Assembly (NCBI GenBank): GCA_010604095.1
Contig: JAABLG010000015.1
Span: forward strand, 1 to 37,020
DNA: 37,020 nt
Origin: Streptococcus vestibularis
GTDB taxonomy: Bacteria; Bacillota; Bacilli; Lactobacillales; Streptococcaceae
Reading direction: 5' to 3'
The position numbers and the translations under genes were made by a program. Below the pieces are notes generated by a model. That model did no database searches and was not told where the DNA came from. It worked only from the letters and a program-made list of their open reading frames with translations. Positions 17,197 through 24,932 of this stretch are shown here, piece by piece (the stretch's first letter is position 1; each line of letters begins with the position of its first letter).

Positions 17197-17424
17197 CTAT
17201 TCAAACTCCTCTTTCCCAATCCACACTGATGGATAGTGATCCAGTGTATTCAAATCAGTATCCATCGGCAAATCATAGATAGCTAAATAGTTTTCAGGAT
17301 ATTGAGCAAGCAACTCTTCATACTTAGCTCTCACTTTTTCGTGATTGCTACTAGCATACAAGACTTCGACGACTGCTCCAGTCTTATCTTTTTCAACAAA
17401 TGCATTAACGATGAGTTGAAACAT
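17197..17424 (-). CDS. small hypothetical protein
   Basis: The 75-aa product (MFQLIVNAFVEKDKTGAVVE...) is soluble, acidic at its end (GKEEFE) and without membrane segments. Alternating hydrophobic strands at the N-terminus and a helix around NHEKVRAKYEELLAQY suggest a small alpha/beta fold. No family is recognised. It starts 8 bases after the ketopantoate-reductase-like gene, and its stop overlaps the Shine-Dalgarno of the DUF4041 gene, so it belongs to the same transcript. Confidence 0.65.
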   Translation of the reverse strand: MFQLIVNAFVEKDKTGAVVEVLYASSNHEKVRAKYEELLAQYPENYLAIYDLPMDTDLNTLDHYPSVWIGKEEFE

Positions 17425-17432
17425 AAAACCTC

Positions 17433-18383
17433 CTAAATCGAAATACCCTTCATATTTGCTTCCAGAATAGGCATCTCAACACCTAACTCCTGACCAGTCT
17501 GATAAACACTTTGACAACAGTAGAAGATGTCTCGTTTATCATTGTGTAAGGTCATGATTTTTCGTGTCAGCTCATTTTTCGCAAACATGACTTTCATGGC
17601 TTTTCCGGCAATCCAAGCGGGAATTTTGTAAGGGAGAAGCTCGGCTTTGTAAAGCTTCAAATTCACACCACGCGCTTCTACGACTTTCAAAGCTTCTCGA
17701 ATGGCCTTGATGGCCAATAACAATTCTGAAGAACTATTCATCAAGTTCAAAGCCAGCTGTTCTGGATTTTCCAATTTTCCCGAACGCGCAGCTGTCGAAG
17801 TGACACCTGCATTAATCGCCATGTGAATCCAAATCCACTCGACCATATCATGAGGAACTTCCCACTTCAAATCTGCAGAAGTCAATAAATCTGTCAGATC
17901 AGCATAGTTAGAAATGTCTGCTTTTTGCTCACCTTCTAGCATTAAATGGTCGAACAAGACACCATCCAAATGGTCCTCCTGCATATGACCGCCCGCTGTC
18001 GGAAAAGCCAGAATGTAGTCGTAATCTCCTGCCCACTCTTGGACCTCTTTTCGTGTATTCCAGAAATTACAGAAGAAAACGAGGGTGCCTTTGATATTAT
18101 TTTTTCGCAAGGTTTCCACGGCTTCTTTGACAAAACCATGACGCACACTGAGAAAAATAAAATCATATTCCGAATCAGCTTCTGCCACATGAACTTCATA
18201 GGTGTCGTGTTTGTTTTCACCCTTGGAATGATAGCGACCATCTAGCAAATCAACCGAGAGTTTTTGGGGAACATTGTTTTTCTTACTGTCTCTCATTACA
18301 TGTTCTACTTGATAGCCTGCTTTTTGAAAAGCGTAGGCGTAAGTGGTCCCGATAACTCCGAGTCCTAGGATTGCTATTCTCAC
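17433..18383 (-). CDS. ketopantoate reductase family (ApbA/PanE) oxidoreductase
   Basis: The 316-aa protein opens with a Rossmann NADPH-binding motif (ILGLGVIGTTYAYAF, with GxGxxG at residues 7-12). It continues with FLSVRHGFVKEAVETL and a helical C-terminal domain (about 175-316), the ApbA/PanE architecture. The nominal reaction is NADPH reduction of 2-dehydropantoate to pantoate. In lactic acid bacteria members of this family can act as 2-hydroxyacid dehydrogenases, and pantothenate synthesis is usually incomplete in streptococci, so the true substrate is open. The start is GTG 18383, directly abutting the purK stop codon (TAG-GTG), with AAGGAA about 11 bases upstream. It is therefore translationally close to purK, although its chemistry is unrelated to purines. 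Confidence 0.8.
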   Translation of the reverse strand: MRIAILGLGVIGTTYAYAFQKAGYQVEHVMRDSKKNNVPQKLSVDLLDGRYHSKGENKHDTYEVHVAEADSEYDFIFLSVRHGFVKEAVETLRKNNIKGTLVFFCNFWNTRKEVQEWAGDYDYILAFPTAGGHMQEDHLDGVLFDHLMLEGEQKADISNYADLTDLLTSADLKWEVPHDMVEWIWIHMAINAGVTSTAARSGKLENPEQLALNLMNSSSELLLAIKAIREALKVVEARGVNLKLYKAELLPYKIPAWIAGKAMKVMFAKNELTRKIMTLHNDKRDIFYCCQSVYQTGQELGVEMPILEANMKGISI

Positions 18384-19475
18384 CTAAAAATCAATTCCTT
18401 TCCCGAACTCAACCACACTGTCTGGTTCATCACTAAACAAAGTCACATGCCCCATTTTGCGGTTGTGCTTCGCTTCTAGTTTACCATACATGTGGAGGTG
18501 GGCACTTGGATTTTCTGTGACATAACGCTCAGCTGCTTCGACGTGTTGGCCTAGGACGTTGAGCATGACAGCAGGTGCATGGAGGTGGATTGCTGGAAGT
18601 GGTGCTCCGAGAACACCCAAGATATGCGTGTCAAACTGTGAAAAGTCGCAGGCTTCGATTGAGTAGTGCCCTGAATTGTGTGGACGTGGTGCGATTTCAT
18701 TGACGATGATGTCATCAGCTGTCGCAAACATCTCTACACATAGAGTACCAGAAAGATTGAGTTGCTCAGCAATTTTCACAGCCATAGCTTTAGCTTTCTC
18801 CGCTAGACTTTCTGAAATGCGGGCAGGCACGATAGTTTTAGAGAGGATGTTGTTGCGGTGGATATTTTCCTGAACTGGGAAAACCGTCACATCCTTGCCA
18901 TTTCCAGACACGATGACCGAAATTTCAAGGTCGAAGTTAACAAACTCTTCCAAGACACACTCGGCTGAGTTAGCAAGGGCATTTGCCTCTTCCAAATCGT
19001 CGGCCGATGTGATGACTTTTTGACCGTGGCCATCGTAACCACCTGTCGCAGTCTTGAGGACATATTTTTTAGAAAGGTCAATATCTTCCAAATCAAGGCT
19101 AGATGTCACGACCTTATAAGGAGCAACTCTCACTTGAGCCTTGTTTGAGAGGAAGTCCTTCTCAAAGATACGGTTTTGTGAAATACGAAGCAGGTCTGTC
19201 CCTTGTGGAAGCTGACCGTCTTTGATAACAGCGTCAAGGCCGTCAGCGTCGACATTTTCAAACTCATAAGTGAGAACATCACAGCGGTCTGACAACTGAC
19301 GAAGAGCATCCACATCGTCATAAGGGGCCACGATGACTTCTGACACACGAGAAGATGGACAATCTGCTGTAGGATCAAGGGTGATAACCTTGTGGCCCAT
19401 GTAGATAGCTGAGATAGCCATCATCTGACCGAGTTGGCCACCACCGATGATACCAATGGTTTTAGTTGAGCTCAT
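18384..19475 (-). CDS. purK: N5-carboxyaminoimidazole ribonucleotide synthase
   Basis: PurK uses ATP and bicarbonate to convert AIR to N5-CAIR. The 363-aa ATP-grasp protein begins with the [15 protein letters not shown] dinucleotide-like loop and shows the grasp segments [14 protein letters not shown] and [15 protein letters not shown]. It also has the metal/ATP-binding [19 protein letters not shown] start it at ATG 19475, where AGGAG is 7 bases upstream; a longer in-frame extension of 20 codons lies wholly inside purE and has no support. It overlaps the purE 3' end by 14 bases, so the two are co-translated. Confidence 0.97.
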   Translation of the reverse strand: MSSTKTIGIIGGGQLGQMMAISAIYMGHKVITLDPTADCPSSRVSEVIVAPYDDVDALRQLSDRCDVLTYEFENVDADGLDAVIKDGQLPQGTDLLRISQNRIFEKDFLSNKAQVRVAPYKVVTSSLDLEDIDLSKKYVLKTATGGYDGHGQKVITSADDLEEANALANSAECVLEEFVNFDLEISVIVSGNGKDVTVFPVQENIHRNNILSKTIVPARISESLAEKAKAMAVKIAEQLNLSGTLCVEMFATADDIIVNEIAPRPHNSGHYSIEACDFSQFDTHILGVLGAPLPAIHLHAPAVMLNVLGQHVEAAERYVTENPSAHLHMYGKLEAKHNRKMGHVTLFSDEPDSVVEFGKGIDF

Positions 19476-19953
19476 TTGTAGACTCCTCTGCGATTTTTCC
19501 TTGTTCTTCAGCAAAGTTAGCAAGTGCCTCTGCAATAGCCTTGTCTTCTACTGATAGGAGACGGAGGGCAAAGAGGGCAGCATTGGTAGCTCCTGATTCA
19601 CCGATAGCCATGGTTGCGACTGGTACCCCACCTGGCATCTGAACGATAGAATAGAGTGAATCCACACCGCTAAGAGCACGTGATTTGACTGGCACACCGA
19701 TGACTGGAAGGGTTGTTTTGGCAGCAACCATCCCTGGCAAGTGAGCAGCGCCACCCGCACCAGCGATGATGACCTTGATGCCACGGCTACGTGCTTCTTC
19801 GGCATGTTTGAACATGAGGTCTGGTGTACGGTGTGCGGAAACAACTTTCTTTTCGTAAGCGACACCGAAGCGGTCTAGGACTTCTGCTGTTTTTTGCATG
19901 GTTGCCCAGTCGGATTTTGAGCCCATGATAATGGAAATAATTGGTTTAGTCAT
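19462..19953 (-). CDS. purE: N5-CAIR mutase (PurE class I)
   Basis: PurE rearranges N5-CAIR to CAIR, working with PurK. The 163-aa protein contains [13 protein letters not shown] (phosphate-binding loop with Ser/Asp), [10 protein letters not shown] (active-site His) and [16 protein letters not shown], all diagnostic of bacterial class I PurE. AAAAGG precedes the ATG at suitable distance. The gene is preceded by a structured intergenic element of about 130 bp after purD and overlaps purK downstream. Confidence 0.98.
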   Translation of the reverse strand: MTKPIISIIMGSKSDWATMQKTAEVLDRFGVAYEKKVVSAHRTPDLMFKHAEEARSRGIKVIIAGAGGAAHLPGMVAAKTTLPVIGVPVKSRALSGVDSLYSIVQMPGGVPVATMAIGESGATNAALFALRLLSVEDKAIAEALANFAEEQGKIAEESTNELN

Positions 19954-19973
19954 AATTTTTCCTTTTCTTTTTT

Positions 19974-20105
19974 GATAATGGTCTTAGGTGGTGGGGACGG
20001 AAGCAAACCTTCGGTTTCATTCCTAAACTTTGAGCCTAAGGTCTCAAAGTTTCCCTCAACCAGAACAGGATCTGTTCTGGTCTTCTCACCACGGCGACCA
20101 TTATC
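19974..20105 (-). repeat. branched inverted-repeat element between purD and purE
   Basis: Outer 10-bp arms GATAATGGTC (19974-19983) and GACCATTATC (20096-20105), continued by GTGGTG/CACCAC (19988-19993 with 20087-20092), enclose three hairpins. These are 19999-20023 (AAACC/GGTTT core), 20025-20052 (AAACTTTGAG/CTCAAAGTTT) and 20059-20081 (ACCAGAACAG/CTGTTCTGGT). The fold is a multi-helix junction. There is no T run after it, so it is not a simple terminator. It could be a MITE-like repeat with 10-bp ends, or an mRNA element controlling purE. Two more small inverted repeats lie between it and the purD stop (20111-20148). Confidence 0.65.
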
Positions 20106-20152
20106 TTAGTTTGGCTCGCTTTCGCTCGCCTTTTACGACCCATGGTCGCTGA

Positions 20153-21415
20153 TTATTTATTAGCCTTACTACCAATGTCGTTTCGATAGAAGAGGCCTTC
20201 TGTGTTTTGTTTGTCGAGTTCGTTGTAGATGATATTTTGGCCGTCTTTGACGGTGTCTGCTGTTGTGACCAGCATGTAGACACGTCCGCCATTTGAGAGG
20301 AGGTCTTGGCCATTTTCAGCGAATTTAGCACCTGCATAATAAGTGATGATGTCACCCTCTGTCTTGGCTGGAAGCTTGACACCCTTCTCATAAGCGAGTG
20401 GGTAACCGTTTGAGGCTACAACCACACCAAGTGTCACACCCTTATCCGTCCAAGTGATGGCTGGCTCTTTACCATCTAAAATGTCAGTGATGTTTTGTGC
20501 AAAGTCAGATGTCAAACGAGGCAAGATAATTTGCGTTTCAGGATCTCCGAACCGTGAGTTGAACTCGATGACTTTAGGTCCGTCAGCTGTCAAGATAAGT
20601 CCAGCGTAAAGCACACCAGTGTAAGGACGACCTTCTTTAATCATACCTTCAAGGACTGGCTTGACAATAGTGTCAACCGCTGTGTCAACCACGCTTTGTG
20701 GCAAGTGAGGAACTGGTGCATAGGCACCCATCCCACCAGTGTTAGGACCCTTGTCGCCATCATAGGCACGTTTGTGGTCCTGAGCCGTTGGCATGATGTA
20801 GAACTTGTCACCATTAACAAAGGCAAAGAGAGAGAACTCTTCCCCGTCAAGAAATTCCTCAATGACCACACGCGCACCTGAATCACCGAATTTATTGTCC
20901 AGAAGCATCTCGTGAGCAGCCTCGACGGCTTGCTCAACCGTTTCAGCAACGACGACACCCTTACCAAGGGCCAAGCCGTCTGCCTTGACAACGATTGGAG
21001 CGCCTTTTTCCTCGATGTAGGCCTTGGCTTCCTCGAAATCTGAAAATGTGCCATAGGCTGCTGTCGGAACGTCGTATTTGACCATGATTTCCTTAGCGAA
21101 ATCCTTAGACCACTCCAGCTCAGCCGCAGCCTTGGTCGGACCAAAAGCCTTAAGACCAGCTGCATTGAAATCATCCACAATTCCAGCCGCAAGGGCATCA
21201 TCTGGACCGATAAAGGTCCAAGCAATATCGTTCGCCTTTGCGAAGTCAATCAGCTTAGAATGTTCGGAAATTCCGATATTGATCAAATCAAGACCGTCCA
21301 ATGTCATCCCGTCATTACCAGGAGCCACGAAAACTTGCTCAACGTCCTTAGACTCCAATAATTTCTTGGCAATCGCATGTTCACGACCACCAGAACCAAC
21401 AACCAAAAGTTTCAT
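20153..21415 (-). CDS. purD: phosphoribosylamine-glycine ligase
   Basis: PurD joins phosphoribosylamine and glycine with ATP to form GAR, the second step of the pathway. The 420-aa ATP-grasp protein starts MKLLVVGSGGREHAIA, the family's N-terminal loop. It shows VVKADGLALGKGVVVA and the long PurD signature region QDHKRAYDGDKGPNTGGMGA, followed by EFNSRFGDPETQ (metal site). The C-terminal domain is complete. It is the first gene of the purD-purE-purK unit. It is separated from the rest of the pathway by the plus-strand cbpD gene and two csRNAs, so it needs its own promoter. TATAAT sequences and CCGAAC PurBox-like cores lie upstream. Confidence 0.98.
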   Translation of the reverse strand: MKLLVVGSGGREHAIAKKLLESKDVEQVFVAPGNDGMTLDGLDLINIGISEHSKLIDFAKANDIAWTFIGPDDALAAGIVDDFNAAGLKAFGPTKAAAELEWSKDFAKEIMVKYDVPTAAYGTFSDFEEAKAYIEEKGAPIVVKADGLALGKGVVVAETVEQAVEAAHEMLLDNKFGDSGARVVIEEFLDGEEFSLFAFVNGDKFYIMPTAQDHKRAYDGDKGPNTGGMGAYAPVPHLPQSVVDTAVDTIVKPVLEGMIKEGRPYTGVLYAGLILTADGPKVIEFNSRFGDPETQIILPRLTSDFAQNITDILDGKEPAITWTDKGVTLGVVVASNGYPLAYEKGVKLPAKTEGDIITYYAGAKFAENGQDLLSNGGRVYMLVTTADTVKDGQNIIYNELDKQNTEGLFYRNDIGSKANK

Positions 21416-21472
21416 TTGAAAGATACCTCAATATCAAATAAGACTAGGGGCAAATGCCCGTTAACGACAATC

Positions 21473-21533
21473 ATTCGGAAAAATTAGCAATTTTCACGAA
21501 TTATACATAACCATTATAACATATTTGTTCGGA
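21473..21533 (-). promoter_or_regulatory. purD promoter region with PurBox-like motifs
   Basis: The minus strand carries two TATAAT hexamers (21514-21519 and 21501-21506), with a CCGAAC PurBox core upstream at 21528-21533 flanked by A/T. A weaker CCGAAT core lies downstream at 21473-21478. PurR of lactic acid bacteria recognises AWWWCCGAACWWT. Spacing here does not match the activator position seen at purC, so the mode of control is uncertain. Confidence 0.45.
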
Positions 21534-21562
21534 GATATGGGGGTGTAGCCAAATTTGAACAC

Positions 21563-21628
21563 AAAAAAGGCGGCCACTTGGACCACCTCTTAGGAGATTA
21601 TGAAAATGAAAAAAGTTATTTAGGATTA
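21563..21628 (-). ncRNA. CiaR-dependent small RNA (csRNA) upstream of cbpD
   Basis: The predicted minus-strand transcript of about 66 nt contains the anti-AUG/anti-SD core TTTTCATAATCTCCT (21591-21605). It ends in a 7-bp hairpin (GGCGGCC 21569-21575 with GACCACC 21581-21587 on the plus strand, G-U pairs on the RNA) followed by TTTTTT. It is divergent from cbpD. Its SD-complementary part could pair with GGAGG and the following AUGAAGAAAAAA of cbpD mRNA, so cis-neighbour control is possible but inferred. Confidence 0.85.
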
Positions 21629-21633
21629 ATGAT

Positions 21634-21666
21634 AGTATAGTCTAAACAGCTTAAGGGAGGCTTAAA
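21634..21666 (-). promoter_or_regulatory. CiaR-controlled promoter of the third csRNA
   Basis: TTTAAG-CCTCC-CTTAAG (21650-21666, minus strand; one base off consensus) then 10 bases and TATACT (21634-21639). The site is only 31 bp from the ComX box of cbpD, on the opposite strand. Confidence 0.82.
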
Positions 21667-21697
21667 CGCAAAAATTATCTCCATTTTCCTGAAAAAC

Positions 21698-21705
21698 TGC
21701 GAATA
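21698..21705 (+). promoter_or_regulatory. near-consensus ComX box of cbpD
   Basis: TGCGAATA differs from TACGAATA at one position, is preceded by a T/A-rich stretch (CCATTTTCCTG), and ends 17 bases before the cbpD ATG. This is the same box-to-start spacing as at cinA in this window. Confidence 0.65.
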
Positions 21706-21722
21706 GGTAGGTGGAGGTTAAA

Positions 21723-22562
21723 ATGAAGAAAAAATTACTAAATTGTCTCTTACCGCTAGCTTGTCTAGCGACTGTTTCGGTTTCGTGTGGAAGCTCTGCT
21801 CAGGCGGCTGTCCTCGGAGATGACTATCCTTCCTCTTGGAAATATGGGGGCTTCGGCGTGGACCCTTGGACTATGTACTGGCGTCAGTGTACGTCCTTTG
21901 CAGCCTATCGCCTCAGCAACACCAATGGATTCACCTTACCAGTAGGTTATGGAAATGCCATCACCTGGGGACCAATTGCACGAGCGAATGGACATCGTGT
22001 AGACATGAATCCTGCTGTTGGAAGCATCGCTTGGTTTTCAGACGGTGTCAACGGAGCTGGATATATGGGACATGTGGCTTGGGTAGCCGAGGTGAATGGC
22101 GATCAGGTCACTATTGAAGAATACAACTATAATGCTGGGCAAGGGCCTGAGAAATACCATAAACGCAGTTTCCATAAGAGTCAAGTGTCTGGTTATATCC
22201 ACTTTAAAGACCTCGAATCAGGAGCTCAAACTAGTAATCCAACCAACTCTTCTATCAAGGTTGGCGATACTGTCCGATTTACAGGTACTTTCCGTGTCAC
22301 ATCAATCGTAGGAAGTAATATCACTAGCCAAGACCTAGCTGGAGGTACACCAACCAAACACAATATTGTAGATCCTGGACCCGTTCTTGAAGTTGATGGA
22401 CGAGGCAATCCAACATCAGACCAATACCTCAATCCTGGTGAGACTTTTACCATTCCAGGTAACTTCAAAGTGCTTGCCATTGATCCACCAAGCGATGGCG
22501 TCCTCGTCCAAATCGGAAATCGCAAGACTTGGGTAACCCAGTCTGTCCTTGAAAAGGTTTAA
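21723..22562 (+). CDS. cbpD: secreted CHAP-domain murein hydrolase, CbpD-like competence fratricin
   Basis: The 279-aa protein has a Sec signal peptide (MKKKLLNCLLPLACLATVSV..., cleavage expected after AQA at residue 28). The CHAP amidase/endopeptidase domain spans about residues 33-165, with Cys56 (RQCTSFAA), His117 (MGHVAWV) and the acid/Asn pair in IEEYNYN (131-137). A C-terminal domain of about 100 residues, with SH3b-like strand pattern (VGDTVRFTGTF... KTWVTQSVLEKV), replaces the choline-binding repeats of pneumococcal CbpD. CHAP fratricins lyse non-competent siblings during competence and aid DNA uptake. I start at ATG 21723, because the upstream in-frame GTG lies inside the Shine-Dalgarno GGAGG. 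It interrupts the pur cluster, is on the opposite strand, and lies between two csRNA genes. Confidence 0.85.
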   Translation: MKKKLLNCLLPLACLATVSVSCGSSAQAAVLGDDYPSSWKYGGFGVDPWTMYWRQCTSFAAYRLSNTNGFTLPVGYGNAITWGPIARANGHRVDMNPAVGSIAWFSDGVNGAGYMGHVAWVAEVNGDQVTIEEYNYNAGQGPEKYHKRSFHKSQVSGYIHFKDLESGAQTSNPTNSSIKVGDTVRFTGTFRVTSIVGSNITSQDLAGGTPTKHNIVDPGPVLEVDGRGNPTSDQYLNPGETFTIPGNFKVLAIDPPSDGVLVQIGNRKTWVTQSVLEKV

Positions 22563-22570
22563 ATCTATTG

Positions 22571-22596
22571 AACAATCGTGCGAACGGTTGTTTTTT
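22571..22596 (+). terminator. terminator of cbpD
   Basis: AACAATCGT and ACGGTTGTT form a 9-bp stem with one G-U pair and a 4-base loop, followed by a six-T run on the plus strand. Confidence 0.82.
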
Positions 22597-22609
22597 CATG
22601 CACTGAAAT

Positions 22610-22671
22610 AAAAAAGCCCAGCTAGTGCTGAGCTTTTAGGAGATTTATGAAAAAGAAAAGTTTTTTAGGAT
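22610..22671 (-). ncRNA. CiaR-dependent small RNA (csRNA) downstream of cbpD
   Basis: The predicted minus-strand transcript of about 62 nt has the core CTTTTTCATAAATCTCCT (22637-22654) and an 8-bp terminator hairpin (AGCCCAGC 22615-22622 with GCTGAGCT 22627-22634) followed by Ts. It is convergent with cbpD and lies between cbpD and the purH terminator. Confidence 0.86.
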
Positions 22672-22677
22672 GGTATT

Positions 22678-22710
22678 AGTATAGCTTGGGTAGCTTAAAG
22701 GAAACTTAAG
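22678..22710 (-). promoter_or_regulatory. CiaR-controlled promoter of the fourth csRNA
   Basis: CTTAAG-TTTCC-TTTAAG (22694-22710, minus strand; one base off consensus), a 10-base spacer, then TATACT (22678-22683). It starts 7 bases after the T tract of the purH terminator. Confidence 0.83.
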
Positions 22711-22716
22711 GCATCT

Positions 22717-22741
22717 AAAAAAACATCCAATTCCTTGGATG
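22717..22741 (-). terminator. terminator of the purC-purH operon
   Basis: CATCCAA (22724-22730) and TTGGATG (22735-22741) with a TTCC loop, followed on the minus strand by seven Ts. Confidence 0.85.
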
Positions 22742-22753
22742 CTTTGTGAATTC

Positions 22754-24301
22754 TTAATGACGGAAATGTCTCACGCCTGTAAAGATCATTGTCAAACCAT
22801 GTTTATCAGCTGCTTCGATTGACTCTTGGTCACGTACTGAACCACCTGGTTGGATGATAGCCTTGATACCTGCTTTAGCGATTTCTTCCACGTTATCTGC
22901 AAATGGGAAGAAGGCATCTGAAGCAAGAACAGCGCCATCAAGACGGTCTTTAGCTTGATCAATGGCGATGCGGACAGATGCCACACGGTTGGTTTGACCA
23001 GGGCCAACACCAAGTGTCATGTGGTCGTTAGTCACGATGATACCATTTGATTTGACGTACTTGATAGCTTTCCAAGCAAACTCCAGAGCTGTTGCTTCTG
23101 TCTCAGTTGGTTGGCGTTTGGTAACCACTTGCCAGTCAGCTGGGCTTTCTTTAACAACGTCTTGGTTTTGAACGAGAAGTCCACCGACAACACCAGTGTA
23201 TTCTGCTTCTGCTTCGCTGGCATCTTGAGCGTCAAATGGCAACTCAAGGATACGCAAGTTTTTCTTCTTGGTAGTCAAGATTTCAAGTGCTTCATCTGTA
23301 TAGCTTGGTGCAATGATGATTTCAAGGAAGACACCGTGCATTTTCTTAGCCGTCGCAGCGTCAACTTCACGGTTGAGGACTACAATACCACCAAAGATTG
23401 ACACTGGGTCAGCTTCATAAGCATAGTCCCAAGCTGTTTCAATGTCGTCAGCTTGGCCGATACCACATGGGTTCATGTGTTTGAGAGCCACAACTGTTGG
23501 ACGGTCTTTGAAATCACGGATGATACGGATAGCAGCATCAGCATCACGGATATTATTGAATGACAATTCTTTACCGTTAAGCTGTTTAGCTGAAGCAATG
23601 GAGTAAGCCGTTGGCAAACCTTTTTGATAGAAATCTGCGTCTTGTTGAGGGTTTTCACCGTAACGCATAGGTTGCTTGAGGTCATAAGTCAAAGTGAGTT
23701 TTTCAGGTTTTGTTTCACCCACTTGAGCTGTGAAGTATTCTGCAATCAAAGCGTCGTATGAAGCTGTGTGACGGTATACTTTTGCTGCCAAACGTTGGCG
23801 AGTTTCGTAACTTGTTTCACCGTTTGCTGCCAATTCGTCAAGAACAACAGCATAGTCAGCAGGGTCTACCACAACTGTTACGCTAGCGTGGTTTTTAGCT
23901 GCTGAACGAAGCATTGATGGACCACCGATATCGATGTTTTCAACTGCGTCAGCGTAAGTCACGTCTGGTTTGAGAATGGTTTCCTTGAATGGATAAAGGT
24001 TTACCACAACAAGGTCAATCAATTCGATATTATTGTCCTTAGCCGCTTGAAGGTGGCTATCGAGGTCACGACGAGCGAGGAGACCACCGTGGATATTTGG
24101 GTGAAGGGTCTTTACACGACCGTCCATCATTTCTGGGAAACCAGTCACATCGTCGATGGCGATAGTGTCTACCCCAGCATTGTCAAGGGCAACTTTAGTA
24201 CCACCTGTTGAGATGATGTCCCAACCTAATTTTTTGAGTTTTTGGGCAAATTCAACGATGCCCGCTTTGTCTGAGACTGAAATAAGTGCTCGTTTAGTCA
24301 T
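22754..24301 (-). CDS. purH: bifunctional AICAR formyltransferase/IMP cyclohydrolase
   Basis: PurH performs the last two steps to IMP: formylation of AICAR with 10-formyl-THF and ring closure. The 515-aa protein has an N-terminal MGS-like cyclohydrolase domain (about 1-145; [14 protein letters not shown] at 61-68). The transformylase domain contains KHMNPCG at 274-280, with the catalytic Lys-His pair, and the end [18 protein letters not shown]. It is the last gene of the purC-L-F-M-N-H operon, 76 bases after purN. It is closed by its own terminator, so purD downstream is not in this transcript. Confidence 0.98.
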   Translation of the reverse strand: MTKRALISVSDKAGIVEFAQKLKKLGWDIISTGGTKVALDNAGVDTIAIDDVTGFPEMMDGRVKTLHPNIHGGLLARRDLDSHLQAAKDNNIELIDLVVVNLYPFKETILKPDVTYADAVENIDIGGPSMLRSAAKNHASVTVVVDPADYAVVLDELAANGETSYETRQRLAAKVYRHTASYDALIAEYFTAQVGETKPEKLTLTYDLKQPMRYGENPQQDADFYQKGLPTAYSIASAKQLNGKELSFNNIRDADAAIRIIRDFKDRPTVVALKHMNPCGIGQADDIETAWDYAYEADPVSIFGGIVVLNREVDAATAKKMHGVFLEIIIAPSYTDEALEILTTKKKNLRILELPFDAQDASEAEAEYTGVVGGLLVQNQDVVKESPADWQVVTKRQPTETEATALEFAWKAIKYVKSNGIIVTNDHMTLGVGPGQTNRVASVRIAIDQAKDRLDGAVLASDAFFPFADNVEEIAKAGIKAIIQPGGSVRDQESIEAADKHGLTMIFTGVRHFRH

Positions 24302-24377
24302 TTTCTTTCTTTTCCTTTTTTTAAAAAAGTTCTTTATCTGCTACAGTCGAAAATTATCTTTCAGCTCTAGGGCTTTC

Positions 24378-24932
24378 TTATTTTCGTGCAACTCCCAAAC
24401 TATCCAACACTTCTGGATAGAGCTTGTACTCTGTTTCGTGGATGCGAGTTTCGAAAGTATCAAGGGTATCACCTTCAAGGCGTGGCACACGGACTTGTTT
24501 GATGACCTTACCGGTATCAACGACAGAATCCACCCAGTGAATAGTCACACCAGACTGGTCAACACCTGCATTCCAAGCATCCTCAATACCATGAGCCCCT
24601 GGAAACTCGGGGAGATAAGCCGGGTGAATATTGATGATACGACCTTCGTAAGCTGCTAGCAAGGTTGGGCCGACGATTTTCATATAACCGGCCAAACAAA
24701 CCAAATCTATCTGGTGTTCATCCAAGAGTTTGACGATAGCTTCTTCATAAGCTGCTTTATTGTCAAATTCCTTGAGTTCAAAGGCATGACTAGCCACACC
24801 AAGATTTTTGGCACGTTCTAAGACATAGGCATCACGGTGATCTGAAAAAACAAATTCTACTGGAAATTGTTCCGCAATCACCTGGAAGTTTGAGCCGTTG
24901 CCAGAGGCAAATACAGCAATCCTTTTAGCCAT
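24378..24932 (-). CDS. purN: phosphoribosylglycinamide formyltransferase (GART)
   Basis: PurN transfers a formyl group from 10-formyl-THF to GAR. The 184-aa protein shows the phosphate loop VFASGNGSNFQ and the catalytic triad region: Asn/His in NIHPAYLPEFPGAHG and Asp in VDTGKVI. It overlaps the purM stop by one base (TAATG), which implies coupled translation. No formate-dependent PurT is seen in the window. Confidence 0.97.
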   Translation of the reverse strand: MAKRIAVFASGNGSNFQVIAEQFPVEFVFSDHRDAYVLERAKNLGVASHAFELKEFDNKAAYEEAIVKLLDEHQIDLVCLAGYMKIVGPTLLAAYEGRIINIHPAYLPEFPGAHGIEDAWNAGVDQSGVTIHWVDSVVDTGKVIKQVRVPRLEGDTLDTFETRIHETEYKLYPEVLDSLGVARK

